Shown here: positions 15,819-25,356 of the stretch, piece after piece
Layout: every line of letters begins with the position of its first letter
How positions within the stretch are numbered: the first letter of the stretch is position 1
Origin: Massilia brevitalea
GTDB lineage: Bacteria; Pseudomonadota; Gammaproteobacteria; Burkholderiales; Burkholderiaceae_D
Reading direction: 5' to 3'
Assembly: GCF_030711405.1 (NCBI RefSeq)
Contig: NZ_JAULSI010000009.1
Span: 73,588 to 137,587, forward strand
DNA length: 64,000 bases
The notes under the pieces: model-generated
Told to the model about the DNA's origin: nothing
Seen by the model: only the letters and a program-made list of their open reading frames with translations
Database searches by the model: none
Translations under genes and position numbers: made by a program

Positions 15819-16302
15819 AAATCTCGATCAAGGGTTGTTCGTACCGGGTTTTAATCGTGTCGATCCACCACTGCTCGTCGTGCAAATCGAACACGTGCAG
15901 CGAGAGCTGGTAGCCGTCCTCCAGGATCTCGACCCAGACCGTGCCCGGCGTCATGTTGATCAGGCAGGACAGCATGGCCAGGCCGTAGGGATCGGTGATG
16001 GTCAGCGGAATACGGATGAACTGCGCATTCACATTGGCGTAATCGGCGATCAGGATGATGCGGCTGACGTTGAAGCAGGAGCGCACGATCTCGACGCCGG
16101 CCATGCCGATCAGGCGAATGAAGACCAGCGGCGCGCGCAGGCGCGGGTAGCCGAGCGGCTGCAGGTTACGCACCAGCAGCGGCACGACGATGCCGAGGAA
16201 GGCGCCGAGCAGGATGCTGGCGGGGTCGAAGGCCTGGTTCAGCAGCAGCCACAGGATGCACAGGGCCAGCGTCACCAGCGGGTAGGGAAGCCAGCGCGTC
16301 AT
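15784..16302 (-). CDS. mnhE: Na+/H+ antiporter subunit MnhE/PhaE
   Basis: A 172-residue Mrp subunit beginning MTRWLPYPLVTLALCILWLLLN. It has N-terminal membrane helices and the soluble-domain motifs CLINMTPGTVWVEI and LHVFDLHDEQWW that define MnhE. The start at 16302 overlaps mnhD by 4 bases; a much longer open frame upstream is a shadow of mnhD. Confidence 0.92.
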   Translation of the reverse strand: MTRWLPYPLVTLALCILWLLLNQAFDPASILLGAFLGIVVPLLVRNLQPLGYPRLRAPLVFIRLIGMAGVEIVRSCFNVSRIILIADYANVNAQFIRIPLTITDPYGLAMLSCLINMTPGTVWVEILEDGYQLSLHVFDLHDEQWWIDTIKTRYEQPLIEIFETEAARGDPA

Positions 16303-17936
16303 GGCGCGTCTCCCCTGGCGGCCGGGCCGGGAACGGCCGGCTCCTGCAGTACCCGCTCGATGTAGTTGGCCGGGCGGTGGATGTCGGCGCTGGCGCGGCC
16401 GAGGTAGTCGAACAGGGGCCGTGCCTGCACCGTCATCGCCACCGACAGCAGCAGCAGGGCCGTGATCGGCGCCACCTCGGACAGGTGCAGGCGCGGCGGC
16501 GTGACCACGGGCGTGGCCCAGAAGGTGCGCACGCCGAAGCGCAGCATCGAGATGATGGAGATCAGGCCCGACACGAAGATCAGCGCCATCAGGGTCCAGC
16601 CGGCGCTGCGCACGGCGTCGCCCTCGGGATTGAGCAGCGCGTGGAACATGCCGAACTTGGCCACGAAGCCCGACAGCGGCGGCAGGCCGGCAATCATAAG
16701 GGCGCAGGCGGCGAAGCCCACCGACAGGAAGGCCATCGCCGCCGGCACGCCTTTGCCGCGCGGCTCGTTCGGGCTGTCGTCGGGTTCCTCGTCGTCGACG
16801 GCCCAGGCTTCCATGGTCAGCGCCAGCACGGCCGCGGCAGGGGAGCGGATGCGGTCGATCAGTTCGATGAGGAGCAGGAAGGCGGCCACCGCCAGCGTCG
16901 AGCCGATCAGGTAGTACAGGCCCGCCGTCACCAGCGAGGGCTGGCCGTAGCCGATCACCGCCAGCAGCGTGCCGGACGAAATGACGGCGCTGTAGCCGGC
17001 CATGCGCCCGGCCGTGTCGGTCGACAGCATGCCGGCCGCGCCGAACACGATGGTGGCCATGCCGCCCCACAGCAGGGCGTCGAAGCCGAAGCCGGCGCTC
17101 GATCCTTCCGAGAACAGCAGCAGCCACAGGCGCAGGATCACGTAGGCGCCGACCTTGGTCATCAACACCAGCATGGCGGCCACCGGCGGCGACGCGGCGG
17201 CATAGGTGGTGGGCAGCCAGAAGCCCAGCGGCCACATGGCGGCTTTCACCAAAAAGGCGAGCACCAGCACGGTGACGCCGAGTTTGAGCAGGCCCGTGCT
17301 CTCGGCCGGCATGGCGGCGATGCGCGCGGCGAGATCCGCCATGTTCAGGGTGCCGGTGGTGGCGTAGATCAGCGCGGTCCCGAGCAGGAACAGCAGGGCG
17401 GCGGCCAGGTTGACGGCGATGTACTGCATGCTGGCGCGCAGGCGCTCGGCGTTGTAGCCGTGCAGGACCAGGCCGTACGACGCGGCCAGCATCACCTCGA
17501 AGAACACGAACAAATTGAACAAATCGTGCGTCAGGAAGGCGCCGTTGATCCCCATCAGCAGGATCTGGAACAGCGGGTGGAAGTGCACGCCGATGCGGCT
17601 CCAGCGCTGCATGGCGTAGTGCAGGGCGGCCAGGGCGAGCACGCTGGTGAGCAGCAGCATCAGCGCCGACAGGCGGTCGGCCATCAGGGCGATGCCGAAG
17701 GGCGCGGACCAGTTGGCGGCAAGGTAGACGCCGATGCCGCCCTGCCAGATCTCGCGGTCGGTCTGCAGCATCAGCATCACGGCAAGCGCCAGCTGGCCCA
17801 GCACCGAGGCATAGGCCAGGCCGAACTTCAGGCGGTGCGCGCCTTGCGTGAACGGCGCCAGCACTGCGGCGCAGATCAGCGGCAGCAAAATCGGCAGGAT
17901 CACCAGGTGCTGGGAAAAACTCTGCGTCAAACTCAT
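16299..17936 (-). CDS. mnhD: Na+/H+ antiporter subunit MnhD/PhaD
   Basis: A 545-residue, roughly 14-helix antiporter subunit homologous to the proton-pumping NuoN/NuoM subunits of complex I. It has the expected TM5 glutamate region (FVFFEVMLAASYGL), a lysine helix (LVKAAMWPLGFWLPTTYAAA) and a C-terminal domain ending in soluble residues. The insertion EAWAVDDEEPDDSPNEP near residues 375-391 is an acidic loop longer than I would expect. Overlaps with mnhC and mnhE keep the operon contiguous. Confidence 0.93.
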   Translation of the reverse strand: MSLTQSFSQHLVILPILLPLICAAVLAPFTQGAHRLKFGLAYASVLGQLALAVMLMLQTDREIWQGGIGVYLAANWSAPFGIALMADRLSALMLLLTSVLALAALHYAMQRWSRIGVHFHPLFQILLMGINGAFLTHDLFNLFVFFEVMLAASYGLVLHGYNAERLRASMQYIAVNLAAALLFLLGTALIYATTGTLNMADLAARIAAMPAESTGLLKLGVTVLVLAFLVKAAMWPLGFWLPTTYAAASPPVAAMLVLMTKVGAYVILRLWLLLFSEGSSAGFGFDALLWGGMATIVFGAAGMLSTDTAGRMAGYSAVISSGTLLAVIGYGQPSLVTAGLYYLIGSTLAVAAFLLLIELIDRIRSPAAAVLALTMEAWAVDDEEPDDSPNEPRGKGVPAAMAFLSVGFAACALMIAGLPPLSGFVAKFGMFHALLNPEGDAVRSAGWTLMALIFVSGLISIISMLRFGVRTFWATPVVTPPRLHLSEVAPITALLLLSVAMTVQARPLFDYLGRASADIHRPANYIERVLQEPAVPGPAARGDAP

Positions 17937-18277
17937 ACTTCGGGTTCCTCCCCGTCCACGTGGTCGGTGCCGGTGAGGCCGCGCGCGCCGATCATCACCA
18001 CCAGGTACAGGGCCGTGGTGGCGAAGCCGATCACGATGGCGGTCAGCACCAGCGCCTGCGGCAGCGGGTCGGCCAGCTGGCTGGGGTCGACTTTGGTGCC
18101 GGCCGGGGTGAACGGGGCTTTATCGAGCCAGACCCGGCCCATGATGAAGATGAAGAGGTTGACGGCGTAGGACATCAGCATCAGGCCAGTGAGTACCTGG
18201 AAGCTGCGCGGACGCAGCAGCAGCCAGATGCCGGAGCCGAAGACGATGCCGATGGCCAGGGCGATGACGAGTTCCAT
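17933..18277 (-). CDS. mnhC: Na+/H+ antiporter subunit MnhC/PhaC
   Basis: A 114-residue NuoK-like subunit with three helices. Motifs are GIWLLLRPRSFQVLTGLMLM and DPLPQALVLTAIVIGFATTA, the latter with the conserved DPLPQALVLTAIVI signature. The ATG at 18277 overlaps the stop of mnhAB by one base. A longer open frame upstream is not homologous. Confidence 0.94.
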   Translation of the reverse strand: MELVIALAIGIVFGSGIWLLLRPRSFQVLTGLMLMSYAVNLFIFIMGRVWLDKAPFTPAGTKVDPSQLADPLPQALVLTAIVIGFATTALYLVVMIGARGLTGTDHVDGEEPEV

Positions 18278-21177
18278 CAGGCGATCTCCTTGGTCGGTGG
18301 CATGGCGTGGCGATTGGCGCCGGGCGGCATGCGGTGGCTGCGCAGCGACTGGTGCGCCAGCGCGACCAGGATCAGCATGGTGGTGCCGACCACCACCAGG
18401 AACACGCCCAGGTCGAAGACGAAGGCACTCGGGATGTGGATTTCGCCCAGCAGCGGCAGCGTCACGTGCGCGGTGTGGCTGGTGAGGAAGGGATAGCCGA
18501 AGGCCCAGGCGCCGATGCCGGTAAGGCAAGCGGTGAGCAGGCCGAAGCCGATCCAGCGGTGCGGGCGCAGGCGCAGGTGCGATTCGACCCAGTCGGTGCC
18601 GGCCACCATGTACTGCACGATGAGGGCGGTGGCGAAGATCAGGCCGGCGACGAAACCGCCGCCGGGCAGGTTATGGCCGCGCATGAAGAAGTACACCGCG
18701 ATCATGCCCATGAAGGGCAGCAGGAAGCGCAGGTAGACGGCCGGCACGGCCAGGTAGCCGCTGCGCGCCTGCACCGCCGGCGGCTGGGACACGGCCGGAT
18801 CGACGTCGCTGGCCTGCTGCACCGGAATCGCCACGCTTTCCGGCGCCGGGCGGAAGCGGCGCAGCAGCGCGTACACGGTCAGCGCCACCGCCGACAGCAC
18901 GGTAATTTCTCCCATGGTGTCGAAGCCGCGGAAGTCGACCAGCAGCACATTCACCACGTTCGCGCCGCCGCCTTCGTTCAAGGCGCGCAGCAGGTAGAAG
19001 TCGCTGATGGTCTTGGTCGGTTCGCTGGTGAGCAGGGCCCAGGTGGCGGCCGCCAGGCCCAGGCCGCCGGCCACGGCGATCGAGCCGTCGCGCGCGCGGC
19101 GCAGCCAGGTGGAACGCGGCACGCGCCGGGCCAGGCCGGGCGGCGGCAGGCGTGGCGGCAGCCAGCGCAGGCCGAGCAGGATCAGCACCGTGGTCACGGT
19201 TTCCACCATCAATTGGGTCAGCGCCAGGTCGGGCGCCGACAGCCACAGGAAAGTCAGGCTGACCACGACGCCGACACCGCCGGCCAGGATCAGCGCCACC
19301 AGCCGGTGGTATTTCGCTTGCCAGGCCGCGCCCAGCGCGCAGGCCGCGCCGATCAGCCACAACAGGGCGAACAGGATGTCGATGTCGGCCAGGCCCGGCA
19401 TGGCCAGTTGCGGCAGCGGACGCACCAGCAGCAGGGGCACGGCGACCATCGCCAGCATCAGCAGCAGCAGTTGCGGCTGCAGCTTGCGCGTGCCGGCGCG
19501 GCGCAGCAGCCAGTTTGACGCGGTGGACAGGCCGAGCATGGCGCTCTCGTAGGCTTGCGCGCCCTTGAAGCGGTGCAGCACCGGCACGCGGTCGCGCTCG
19601 GCCAGGTTGAAGCGGCGCCGCAGCACGATGTAGAAGGCCAGGCCGCCGAGCAGGGCGACGATGCTCATCGCCAGCGGCAGATTGAAACCGTGCCAGATGC
19701 CGAGGTCGTACTCCGGCATGTCGGGGCCGACCACGGAGTGGGCCGCCACTTCCAGCACGCGCCCGACCACGCGCTCGGGCATCACGCCGACCGCGATGCA
19801 CAGCACCACCAGGCATTCGACCGGGAAGCGCATCCAGTGCGGCGGCTCGTGCGGGTGGTGCGGCAGGTCCTCCGCCAGCGGCCCGAAGAAGACGCTGATG
19901 AAGCGCAGCGAATAGGCCACGCTGAACACGCCCATCAGCACTGCGGCCACCGACATCGACCAGTCCTCGGTGCCGCCGACGATCATGGTCTCGGCAAAGA
20001 ACATCTCCTTCGACAGGAAGCCGTTCAGCAGCGGCACGCCGGCCATTGCGGCGCTGGCGACGATCGCCAGGGCCGCCGTGTAGGGCATGGCTTGGCGCAG
20101 ACCGCGCAGCACACGCATGTCGCGCGTGCCGGTCTCGTGGTCGACGATGCCTACCGCCATGAACAGCGATGCCTTGAACACGGCGTGGTTCATCACGTGG
20201 AACACGGCCGCCACCACGGACAGCGGCGTGCCTATGCTGAGCAGCACGACGATCAGGCCCAGGTGGCTGATGGTGGAATAGGCCAGCAAGCCCTTCATGT
20301 CGTTCTGGTAGATGGCGAAGAAGGAGCCGATCAGCAGGGTGCAGACGCCGGCGCTGCCGAGGATCCAGGTCCAGGCCTCGGTACCGGACAGCGCCGGCCA
20401 GAAGCGGATCAGCAGGAACACCCCGGCCTTCACCATGGTGGCCGAGTGCAGGTAGCTCGAGACCGGCGTCGGCGCGGCCATTGCGTGCGGCAGCCAGAAG
20501 TGGAAGGGGAATTGTGCGCTCTTGGTCAGCGCGCCCAGGACAACGAGGATCAGGGCCGGCAAATACAGGTCGTGGGCGCGGATACGGTCGCCGGCGGCCA
20601 GCACCACATCGAGGTCGTAGCTGCCGACGATGTGGCCAATGACCAGCACGCCCGCCAGCAGGCACAGGCCGCCGGTGGTGGTCACCGTGAACGCCATGCG
20701 CGCGCCGCGGCGGGCGTCGTTGCGGCTTTGCCAATAACCAATCAGCAGGAACGAGGTGAGGCTGGTGAGTTCCCAGAACACCACGAGTTGAATCAGGTTG
20801 CCGGACAGGACCACGCCCAGCATCGCGCCCATGAAGGCCATCATGTAGGCGAAGAAGCGCGCCACCGGGTCGCGCGGCGACATGTAGTAGCGCGCGTACA
20901 GCAGCACCAGCAGGCCGATGCCGAGCACCATGACGGTGAATACCCAGGCCAGGCCGTCCATGCGCAGCACCAGGTCGAGGCCGAAGGCGGGCAGCCATTC
21001 GTAGTGGGCCTTCAGGATGTCGCGCGAGGCGACGTCGTCGAAGCGGGAGATGGCCAGCGCCAATGCCAGGCCGGTGGCCAGGGCGGCGGCGCCGAAGGGC
21101 CGGTTGCGCGATCCGTCCGGCATGCAGCCGGCAACAAAAGCGCCGAGGAAGGGGAGGAGGACCAGGAGTTCGAGCAT
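18277..21177 (-). CDS. mnhA: Na+/H+ antiporter subunits A and B fused (MnhAB/PhaAB)
   Basis: A 966-residue fusion of the large NuoL-like subunit MnhA (about residues 1-790, many helices; AYSTISHLGLIVVLLSIG, FWLPHAMAAPTPVSSYLHSA) with an MnhB domain (about 820-960; MRGHNLPGGGFVAGLIFATALIVQY). Such fused AB genes define the Mrp/Pha group of many proteobacteria, so the operon has six genes rather than seven. The complex exports Na+ or K+ in exchange for protons and supports pH and salt tolerance. It begins 49 bases after usp on the same strand. Confidence 0.94.
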   Translation of the reverse strand: MLELLVLLPFLGAFVAGCMPDGSRNRPFGAAALATGLALALAISRFDDVASRDILKAHYEWLPAFGLDLVLRMDGLAWVFTVMVLGIGLLVLLYARYYMSPRDPVARFFAYMMAFMGAMLGVVLSGNLIQLVVFWELTSLTSFLLIGYWQSRNDARRGARMAFTVTTTGGLCLLAGVLVIGHIVGSYDLDVVLAAGDRIRAHDLYLPALILVVLGALTKSAQFPFHFWLPHAMAAPTPVSSYLHSATMVKAGVFLLIRFWPALSGTEAWTWILGSAGVCTLLIGSFFAIYQNDMKGLLAYSTISHLGLIVVLLSIGTPLSVVAAVFHVMNHAVFKASLFMAVGIVDHETGTRDMRVLRGLRQAMPYTAALAIVASAAMAGVPLLNGFLSKEMFFAETMIVGGTEDWSMSVAAVLMGVFSVAYSLRFISVFFGPLAEDLPHHPHEPPHWMRFPVECLVVLCIAVGVMPERVVGRVLEVAAHSVVGPDMPEYDLGIWHGFNLPLAMSIVALLGGLAFYIVLRRRFNLAERDRVPVLHRFKGAQAYESAMLGLSTASNWLLRRAGTRKLQPQLLLLMLAMVAVPLLLVRPLPQLAMPGLADIDILFALLWLIGAACALGAAWQAKYHRLVALILAGGVGVVVSLTFLWLSAPDLALTQLMVETVTTVLILLGLRWLPPRLPPPGLARRVPRSTWLRRARDGSIAVAGGLGLAAATWALLTSEPTKTISDFYLLRALNEGGGANVVNVLLVDFRGFDTMGEITVLSAVALTVYALLRRFRPAPESVAIPVQQASDVDPAVSQPPAVQARSGYLAVPAVYLRFLLPFMGMIAVYFFMRGHNLPGGGFVAGLIFATALIVQYMVAGTDWVESHLRLRPHRWIGFGLLTACLTGIGAWAFGYPFLTSHTAHVTLPLLGEIHIPSAFVFDLGVFLVVVGTTMLILVALAHQSLRSHRMPPGANRHAMPPTKEIA

Positions 21178-21226
21178 GGACTATCCTGCCTGGCGCGGCG
21201 GACGCGTTCGCCGGGGCGTGTGCATG

Positions 21227-22174
21227 TCAGCGGCCCCCATCGCGTGCTCCCATGTTGACCAGCAGGGTGTCGCAGTCGAGGCCGCGCAGCACCTGCTCGC
21301 CCTTGCTGTCCATGAACAGGCGCAGCATGCCGAACTGGCTGCGCAGGCCAAGCACGGCGAGGTCGACCCCGTGTTCGAGGGCGTAGCGGGCGGTCAGCAG
21401 TTCCGGCGTGCCGGCGGCGCTGTCGATGGCGATGCGGGCGCGCACCTCGGGCGCCAGCGTGCAGCCGTCGATAAATTGTTCGCAGCGCAGCTTGATGGCG
21501 CTGGCGTTTGCGCCGCCGTTGACATGGCCAGTTGCGCTGCTGCCTGCACTGCCGCTCGCGGCGTCGCCGCTGCGTGCATGGTCGGCCAGGCCCTCGGACC
21601 CCGCTTCGTGCACGTGGAAGACGATCAATTGCGCATCTGGGAAGAGGCGGGCGGCGGTTTCCAGTGCCAGCTGTGAGACTGGGGAAAAATCGGTCGGCAC
21701 CAGGATGCGCGCGTAGGGAGCACGGGTGCGCTGGCGCACCACCAATACAGGCTGCGCCAGCTCGCGGGCTACCTGCTCCACGGTCGAGCCGAGGAAGATT
21801 TCGCCCAGGGTATTGATGCGCGCATCGCCAACGATGACGAGCTCGCTGTCACTCTGTGCAGCCGCCGCCAGGATGGCATCGGCCACGTCGCCGTCGGCAA
21901 ACTGCAGCTTGACGGGGAAGCCGGCGCCCTCGAATTCGCGGGCGATGTCGCGCCGCGCGGCGAAGTCCGCTTCGGTGCTCGCTTCACTGCCGGCCAGCCA
22001 TTGCACGACTTCCGCCGGCACTTGCGGACCTTCGCGCACTGTGAGCAGCGTCAGCTGCGCATGCCATTGCGCCGCCAGCGCCTTGGCGCGCTCGAGCGGA
22101 CGGTCGCAACGCGCACTCAGATCGGTGGCGAGCAACAATTTCCGTGGCTGTAACGCATCGTACCCTTCGTTCAC
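21227..22174 (-). CDS. Tandem universal stress protein (two Usp domains)
   Basis: A cytoplasmic protein with two UspA-type domains: domain 1 about residues 12-150 (LLLATDLSARCDRPLERAK, ELVIVGDARINTLGEIFLGS) and domain 2 about 155-310 (ILVPTDFSPVSQLALETAA, DLAVLGLRSQFGM). A Gly/Ser/Ala-rich insertion separates the start of domain 2 from its end. I chose the GTG at 22174, giving 315 residues, because GGAGG lies exactly 5 bases upstream; an earlier GTG at 22213 lacks such a site. It leads the mrp operon, which suggests co-regulation under ionic or pH stress. Confidence 0.87.
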   Translation of the reverse strand: MNEGYDALQPRKLLLATDLSARCDRPLERAKALAAQWHAQLTLLTVREGPQVPAEVVQWLAGSEASTEADFAARRDIAREFEGAGFPVKLQFADGDVADAILAAAAQSDSELVIVGDARINTLGEIFLGSTVEQVARELAQPVLVVRQRTRAPYARILVPTDFSPVSQLALETAARLFPDAQLIVFHVHEAGSEGLADHARSGDAASGSAGSSATGHVNGGANASAIKLRCEQFIDGCTLAPEVRARIAIDSAAGTPELLTARYALEHGVDLAVLGLRSQFGMLRLFMDSKGEQVLRGLDCDTLLVNMGARDGGR

Positions 22175-22323
22175 GCAAACCTCCGCACAGGACTGGATAA
22201 AGACCAGCCTCACTGTACTGTTTTTACATGGATTGCGGCAACGCGTTAGCCTTGTGAAACCATTGTTGACTTGGCAAGGACAGCTGGCGGCAACGAGCGC
22301 AGCGAATTTCCATGGTTAAGCTC

Positions 22324-22353
22324 AACAATTGTTTTTATGTGAAAACAATTGTT
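22324..22353. repeat. AT-rich inverted repeat between usp and DUF1428 gene
   Basis: AACAATTGTTTT / AAAACAATTGTT: 12-base perfect arms around TATGTG. It sits downstream of the DUF1428 gene and upstream of usp, so it could be a terminator or an operator. The 22175-22392 gap otherwise shows only presumed usp promoter DNA. Confidence 0.55.
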
Positions 22354-22392
22354 TGAGCGAATCCATAGAAATCCGATGCGGGCAGGCGGGCG

Positions 22393-22752
22393 CTAGGAAT
22401 CGACCCGCATCTCGAAACCGCCGTAGATCATGCGCTTGCCGTCGAAGGGCATGTTTTCCGGCTTCATGTATTCGGCCATGCGCGGGTCGTTCATGACCTT
22501 GTCGTTGGCGGCGTCGCGCACTTCGCGCGAGGGGTAGACGATCCAGGAAAAGATGACGACTTCGTCGTCCTGCAGATTGACGCTCTGGGGGAAGGAGGTC
22601 AGCTGGCCGGGCTTGACGTCGTCCGCCACGCACTCGCGGAACTCGATGGCGCCGTGGTCGCGCCAGATGGCGGACGCACTGCGCGCCATCTCCAGGTAAG
22701 CATCGAGCTTGTTTTTTGGAACGGGAATCACGAAACCATCGACATACGCCAT
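22393..22752 (-). CDS. DUF1428 family protein (YbaA-like)
   Basis: A 119-residue protein of the DUF1428 family, a ferredoxin-like (dimeric alpha-beta barrel) fold of unknown reaction. The family blocks are present: MAYVDGFVIPVPKNKLDAY, WRDHGAIEFRECVADDV, VIFSWIVYPSREVRDAANDK and MPFDGKRMIYGGFE. GAGGAGAA lies 5-7 bases before the ATG. It is probably a stand-alone gene with no functional hint from neighbours. Confidence 0.9.
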   Translation of the reverse strand: MAYVDGFVIPVPKNKLDAYLEMARSASAIWRDHGAIEFRECVADDVKPGQLTSFPQSVNLQDDEVVIFSWIVYPSREVRDAANDKVMNDPRMAEYMKPENMPFDGKRMIYGGFEMRVDS

Positions 22753-22862
22753 GATGTTCTCCTCGCTGTAAAGGTGATTGAGACCTCATCGACAAGCAAA
22801 AAATCCTGGGGCCCGCGCGGGGCATGACGTACGTCTAAACCTGCATGTCGAACCGATGCGAT

Positions 22863-23411
22863 TTAGCCGAGCGCGGCCTCGATTGTGGACACCAGCGCCG
22901 GATCGTCCGGTTTCATGTCCGGTGCGAAGCGGCCTATCACTTTACCATCGCGGCCGACCAAAAACTTCTCGAAATTCCACATCACATCTGATGGGTTTTT
23001 CGGGCTCAGGCCGTGCTGGGCCAGCTTGTCGCCGAACTGGCTGCCCTCGGCCTGCTGCGCCTGCGGCTGCTCCGCGATGAGTTCGCGGTAGAGCGGGTGG
23101 CGGCCTTCGCGGTTGACTTCGATCTTCTCGAACATCGGGAAGCGCACGCCGTAGTTGCGCTGGCAAAAGTCCGCGATCTCGGTTTCGCTGCCCGGTTCCT
23201 GGGCGCCGAAGTCGTTGCACGGGAAGCCGAGCACGACCAGGCCGCGCTCTTCGTATTGTTCAAACAATTTTTCCAAACCCGAGTACTGCGGGGTCAGGCC
23301 GCACTGCGAGGCAACGTTCACGATCAGCATGACCTTGCCGCGGTAAGCGTCGAGCGAGGCGGCTTGGCCTTCGAGGCGGTGCAGGGGAATGTCGTACAGG
23401 TTGGCGCTCAT
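22863..23411 (-). CDS. Glutathione peroxidase (thiol type)
   Basis: A 182-residue peroxidase that reduces H2O2 and organic hydroperoxides with a cysteine thiol. The catalytic tetrad is visible: Cys37 in VNVASQCGLTPQY, Gln in LVVLGFPCNDFGAQEPG, and Trp/Asn in MWNFEKFLV. The catalytic residue is cysteine, not selenocysteine. Length and thioredoxin-like layout are standard for the bacterial BtuE/GpX group. It diverges from the helicase pair starting at 23558. Confidence 0.94.
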   Translation of the reverse strand: MSANLYDIPLHRLEGQAASLDAYRGKVMLIVNVASQCGLTPQYSGLEKLFEQYEERGLVVLGFPCNDFGAQEPGSETEIADFCQRNYGVRFPMFEKIEVNREGRHPLYRELIAEQPQAQQAEGSQFGDKLAQHGLSPKNPSDVMWNFEKFLVGRDGKVIGRFAPDMKPDDPALVSTIEAALG

Positions 23412-23557
23412 GGTTGTGTATCCGGTAGTGGCAAAAACATCATCCTACCTCGCCCCGGAAAACTACGCTGACGGCTGCTGCACATGCGTAGCGGCCGCCT
23501 GTGCTTGACGCCAGCCGTGCGCCGCCTTATAAGCCATGCTTCACGAAAAAGCCTTCC

Positions 23558-25354
23558 ATGACCGAGCCAGCCGACAAACAGAGCGCCAGAGCCGAGCGCG
23601 CACGCCAGCAGTCGCACCGGTACGCGCGCCTGCTCGACGGCCTGCGCACGTTCGTGCAGGCCGAGCGCGAGGCGGCCCAGGAGCAGCTGTTCGAGATCTG
23701 GCGCCAGCCGCTGGCGGACCGCCTGGCCAAGGGCATGAGCCAGCGCTTCCTGAAACTCGAAAACGGCCCTGAAACCGGCACCGTCTGGGCCTACACCGAC
23801 GGCACCGACTCGCGCTTTCGCGAGGGCGACCTGGTCTGCCTGCACGGCGGCTCGCCGCTGACGGCCATGATCGCGCGCGAAGCCGCCTTCGAGGCCGAGG
23901 ACGAGGACCGCTGGCTGCTGCGCGTGCGCCAGGCCGCCGCCATCGTGAAGGAATTCGGCGACACGCCCTGCTACGTCGACCCCGACGATTTCGACCTGTC
24001 CAAGTATTACGACCAGGTGCTGGAGGACATCGGCCAGGCGATCCCGCCCTCGCGCGCCCATTACATGCTGATGCCGCTGCTCGATGGCCGCATCAGCGAT
24101 GCGTTCGACCCGCGCGACTTCGAGGAAGCCGAAGCCGCCGCCCTGGCCGCGGGCCTGAACGCCGCCCAGGCCGAGGCGGTCGGCAAGATCCTGGCGGCCG
24201 AGCAGGTGGCCTGCATCCAGGGCCCGCCCGGCACCGGCAAGACGCGCGTGCTGGCGCTGGCGGCGCGCCTGCTGGTCGAGCGCGGCGAGCGCGTGCTGGT
24301 CACGTCGCACACCCACATGGCGGTCAACAATGCACTGAACAAGATCGCGGCACAGGGCGTGAAGGTGGCCAAGATCGGGCGCGGCACGCAAGCGCTCGGC
24401 CTGGAGGGCGTGAGCGGCGCCGACAGCTTCGCCGAATGGCATGGCCGGCCCGAAGGCGGTTACGTGGTTGGCGCCACGCCGTTCGCCACCTGCACCTATC
24501 GCCTGGAGAACTGCGAGTTCGACACCGTGATCTTCGACGAGGCCAGCCAGGTGACGTTGCCGCTGGCCTTGATGGCGATGCGGCGCGGCAGCCGTTTCGT
24601 CTTTATCGGCGACCAGAAGCAGCTGCCGCCGGTGCTGCTGGCGCGCTCGGTGCTGGAAGACATCCCCGGCTCGATCTTCGCCAAGCTCACCGCGCACAAC
24701 GTCGACAGCGTGATGCTGACCGATACCTACCGCCTGAACGCGGAACTGACCGCCTGGCCGAGTGCCTCCTTCTACCACGGCCGCCTGCGCGCGGCAGGGC
24801 CGAACCGCGCACGCAAGCTGGTGCTGGCCGAACGCGCGGACCCGGATGTGTTCGACGCCGTGCTGCGTGACCCGGCCAGCGCCGTCTTCATCCCGACCAC
24901 GGACGCCACGGCGCGCAGCCGCAATGTGCAGGACGCCGAACGGGTGGCCGGGCTGTGCGCAGCGGCGCTTGCCGGCGGCCTGGCGCCGCACGACATCGGC
25001 ATCGTCACGCCCTTCCGTGCCCAGGGCCGCACGGTGCGCCGCGTGCTGGCCGAGCGCCTCGGCTGGCACACGGCGCAACAGATCGTGGCCGACACCGTCG
25101 AGCGCATGCAGGGGCAGGAGCGCGAACTGGTGATCCTGTCGCTCGCCGCCGGCAATCTGCGCTTTCTCGCCGCGGTGGCCGGCTTCTTCTTCCAGCCCGA
25201 GCGCCTGAACGTGTCAGTCACGCGCGCGATGACCAAATTGGTCATCATCGGCCCCGAGCTGCCGCCCGAATTCCAGGCCGTCGACGACGAGATGGCGCGC
25301 TGGCTGGCGCTGTACCGCAGCCTGCTGGCGCAGGCACGGCGCATCGAGCTCTAA
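23558..25354 (+). CDS. Superfamily-1B DNA/RNA helicase (Dna2/Upf1-like AAA domains)
   Basis: A 598-residue ATP-dependent helicase. After an N-terminal domain (1 to about 205, charged and partly coiled, with an OB-like segment around residues 60-90) come the SF1B motifs: Walker A QGPPGTGKTRVLALA at about 221-229, DEASQVTLPLALMA near 325, GDQKQLPPV, the Upf1-type motif DTYRLNAELTAWPS, then PFRAQGRTVRRVL, VERMQGQERELVILSLA and LNVSVTRAMTKLVI. I start at the ATG 23558; the frame opens earlier without homology. The next helicase begins 3 bases downstream, so the two are almost certainly co-expressed and may act together. Confidence 0.88.
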   Translation: MTEPADKQSARAERARQQSHRYARLLDGLRTFVQAEREAAQEQLFEIWRQPLADRLAKGMSQRFLKLENGPETGTVWAYTDGTDSRFREGDLVCLHGGSPLTAMIAREAAFEAEDEDRWLLRVRQAAAIVKEFGDTPCYVDPDDFDLSKYYDQVLEDIGQAIPPSRAHYMLMPLLDGRISDAFDPRDFEEAEAAALAAGLNAAQAEAVGKILAAEQVACIQGPPGTGKTRVLALAARLLVERGERVLVTSHTHMAVNNALNKIAAQGVKVAKIGRGTQALGLEGVSGADSFAEWHGRPEGGYVVGATPFATCTYRLENCEFDTVIFDEASQVTLPLALMAMRRGSRFVFIGDQKQLPPVLLARSVLEDIPGSIFAKLTAHNVDSVMLTDTYRLNAELTAWPSASFYHGRLRAAGPNRARKLVLAERADPDVFDAVLRDPASAVFIPTTDATARSRNVQDAERVAGLCAAALAGGLAPHDIGIVTPFRAQGRTVRRVLAERLGWHTAQQIVADTVERMQGQERELVILSLAAGNLRFLAAVAGFFFQPERLNVSVTRAMTKLVIIGPELPPEFQAVDDEMARWLALYRSLLAQARRIEL

Positions 25355-25356
25355 GC

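Noticed and set aside
15800..21258. Very long plus-strand open frames (up to about 600 codons) opposite the mrp operon
   Set aside because: They lie antisense to well-conserved Mrp genes, are extremely rich in His, Gln, Arg and Gly, and have no homologous motif. They arise from high-GC codon bias.
22175..22213. GTG at 22213 as start of the universal stress protein
   Set aside because: No ribosome site precedes it, whereas the GTG at 22174 has GGAGG 5 bases upstream and fits the Usp N-terminus.
22800..22830. GC-rich hairpin followed by T residues after glutathione peroxidase (minus strand)
   Set aside because: The stem is short and the T-tract is separated by a CCCAGGA spacer, so it is too weak to list as a terminator.
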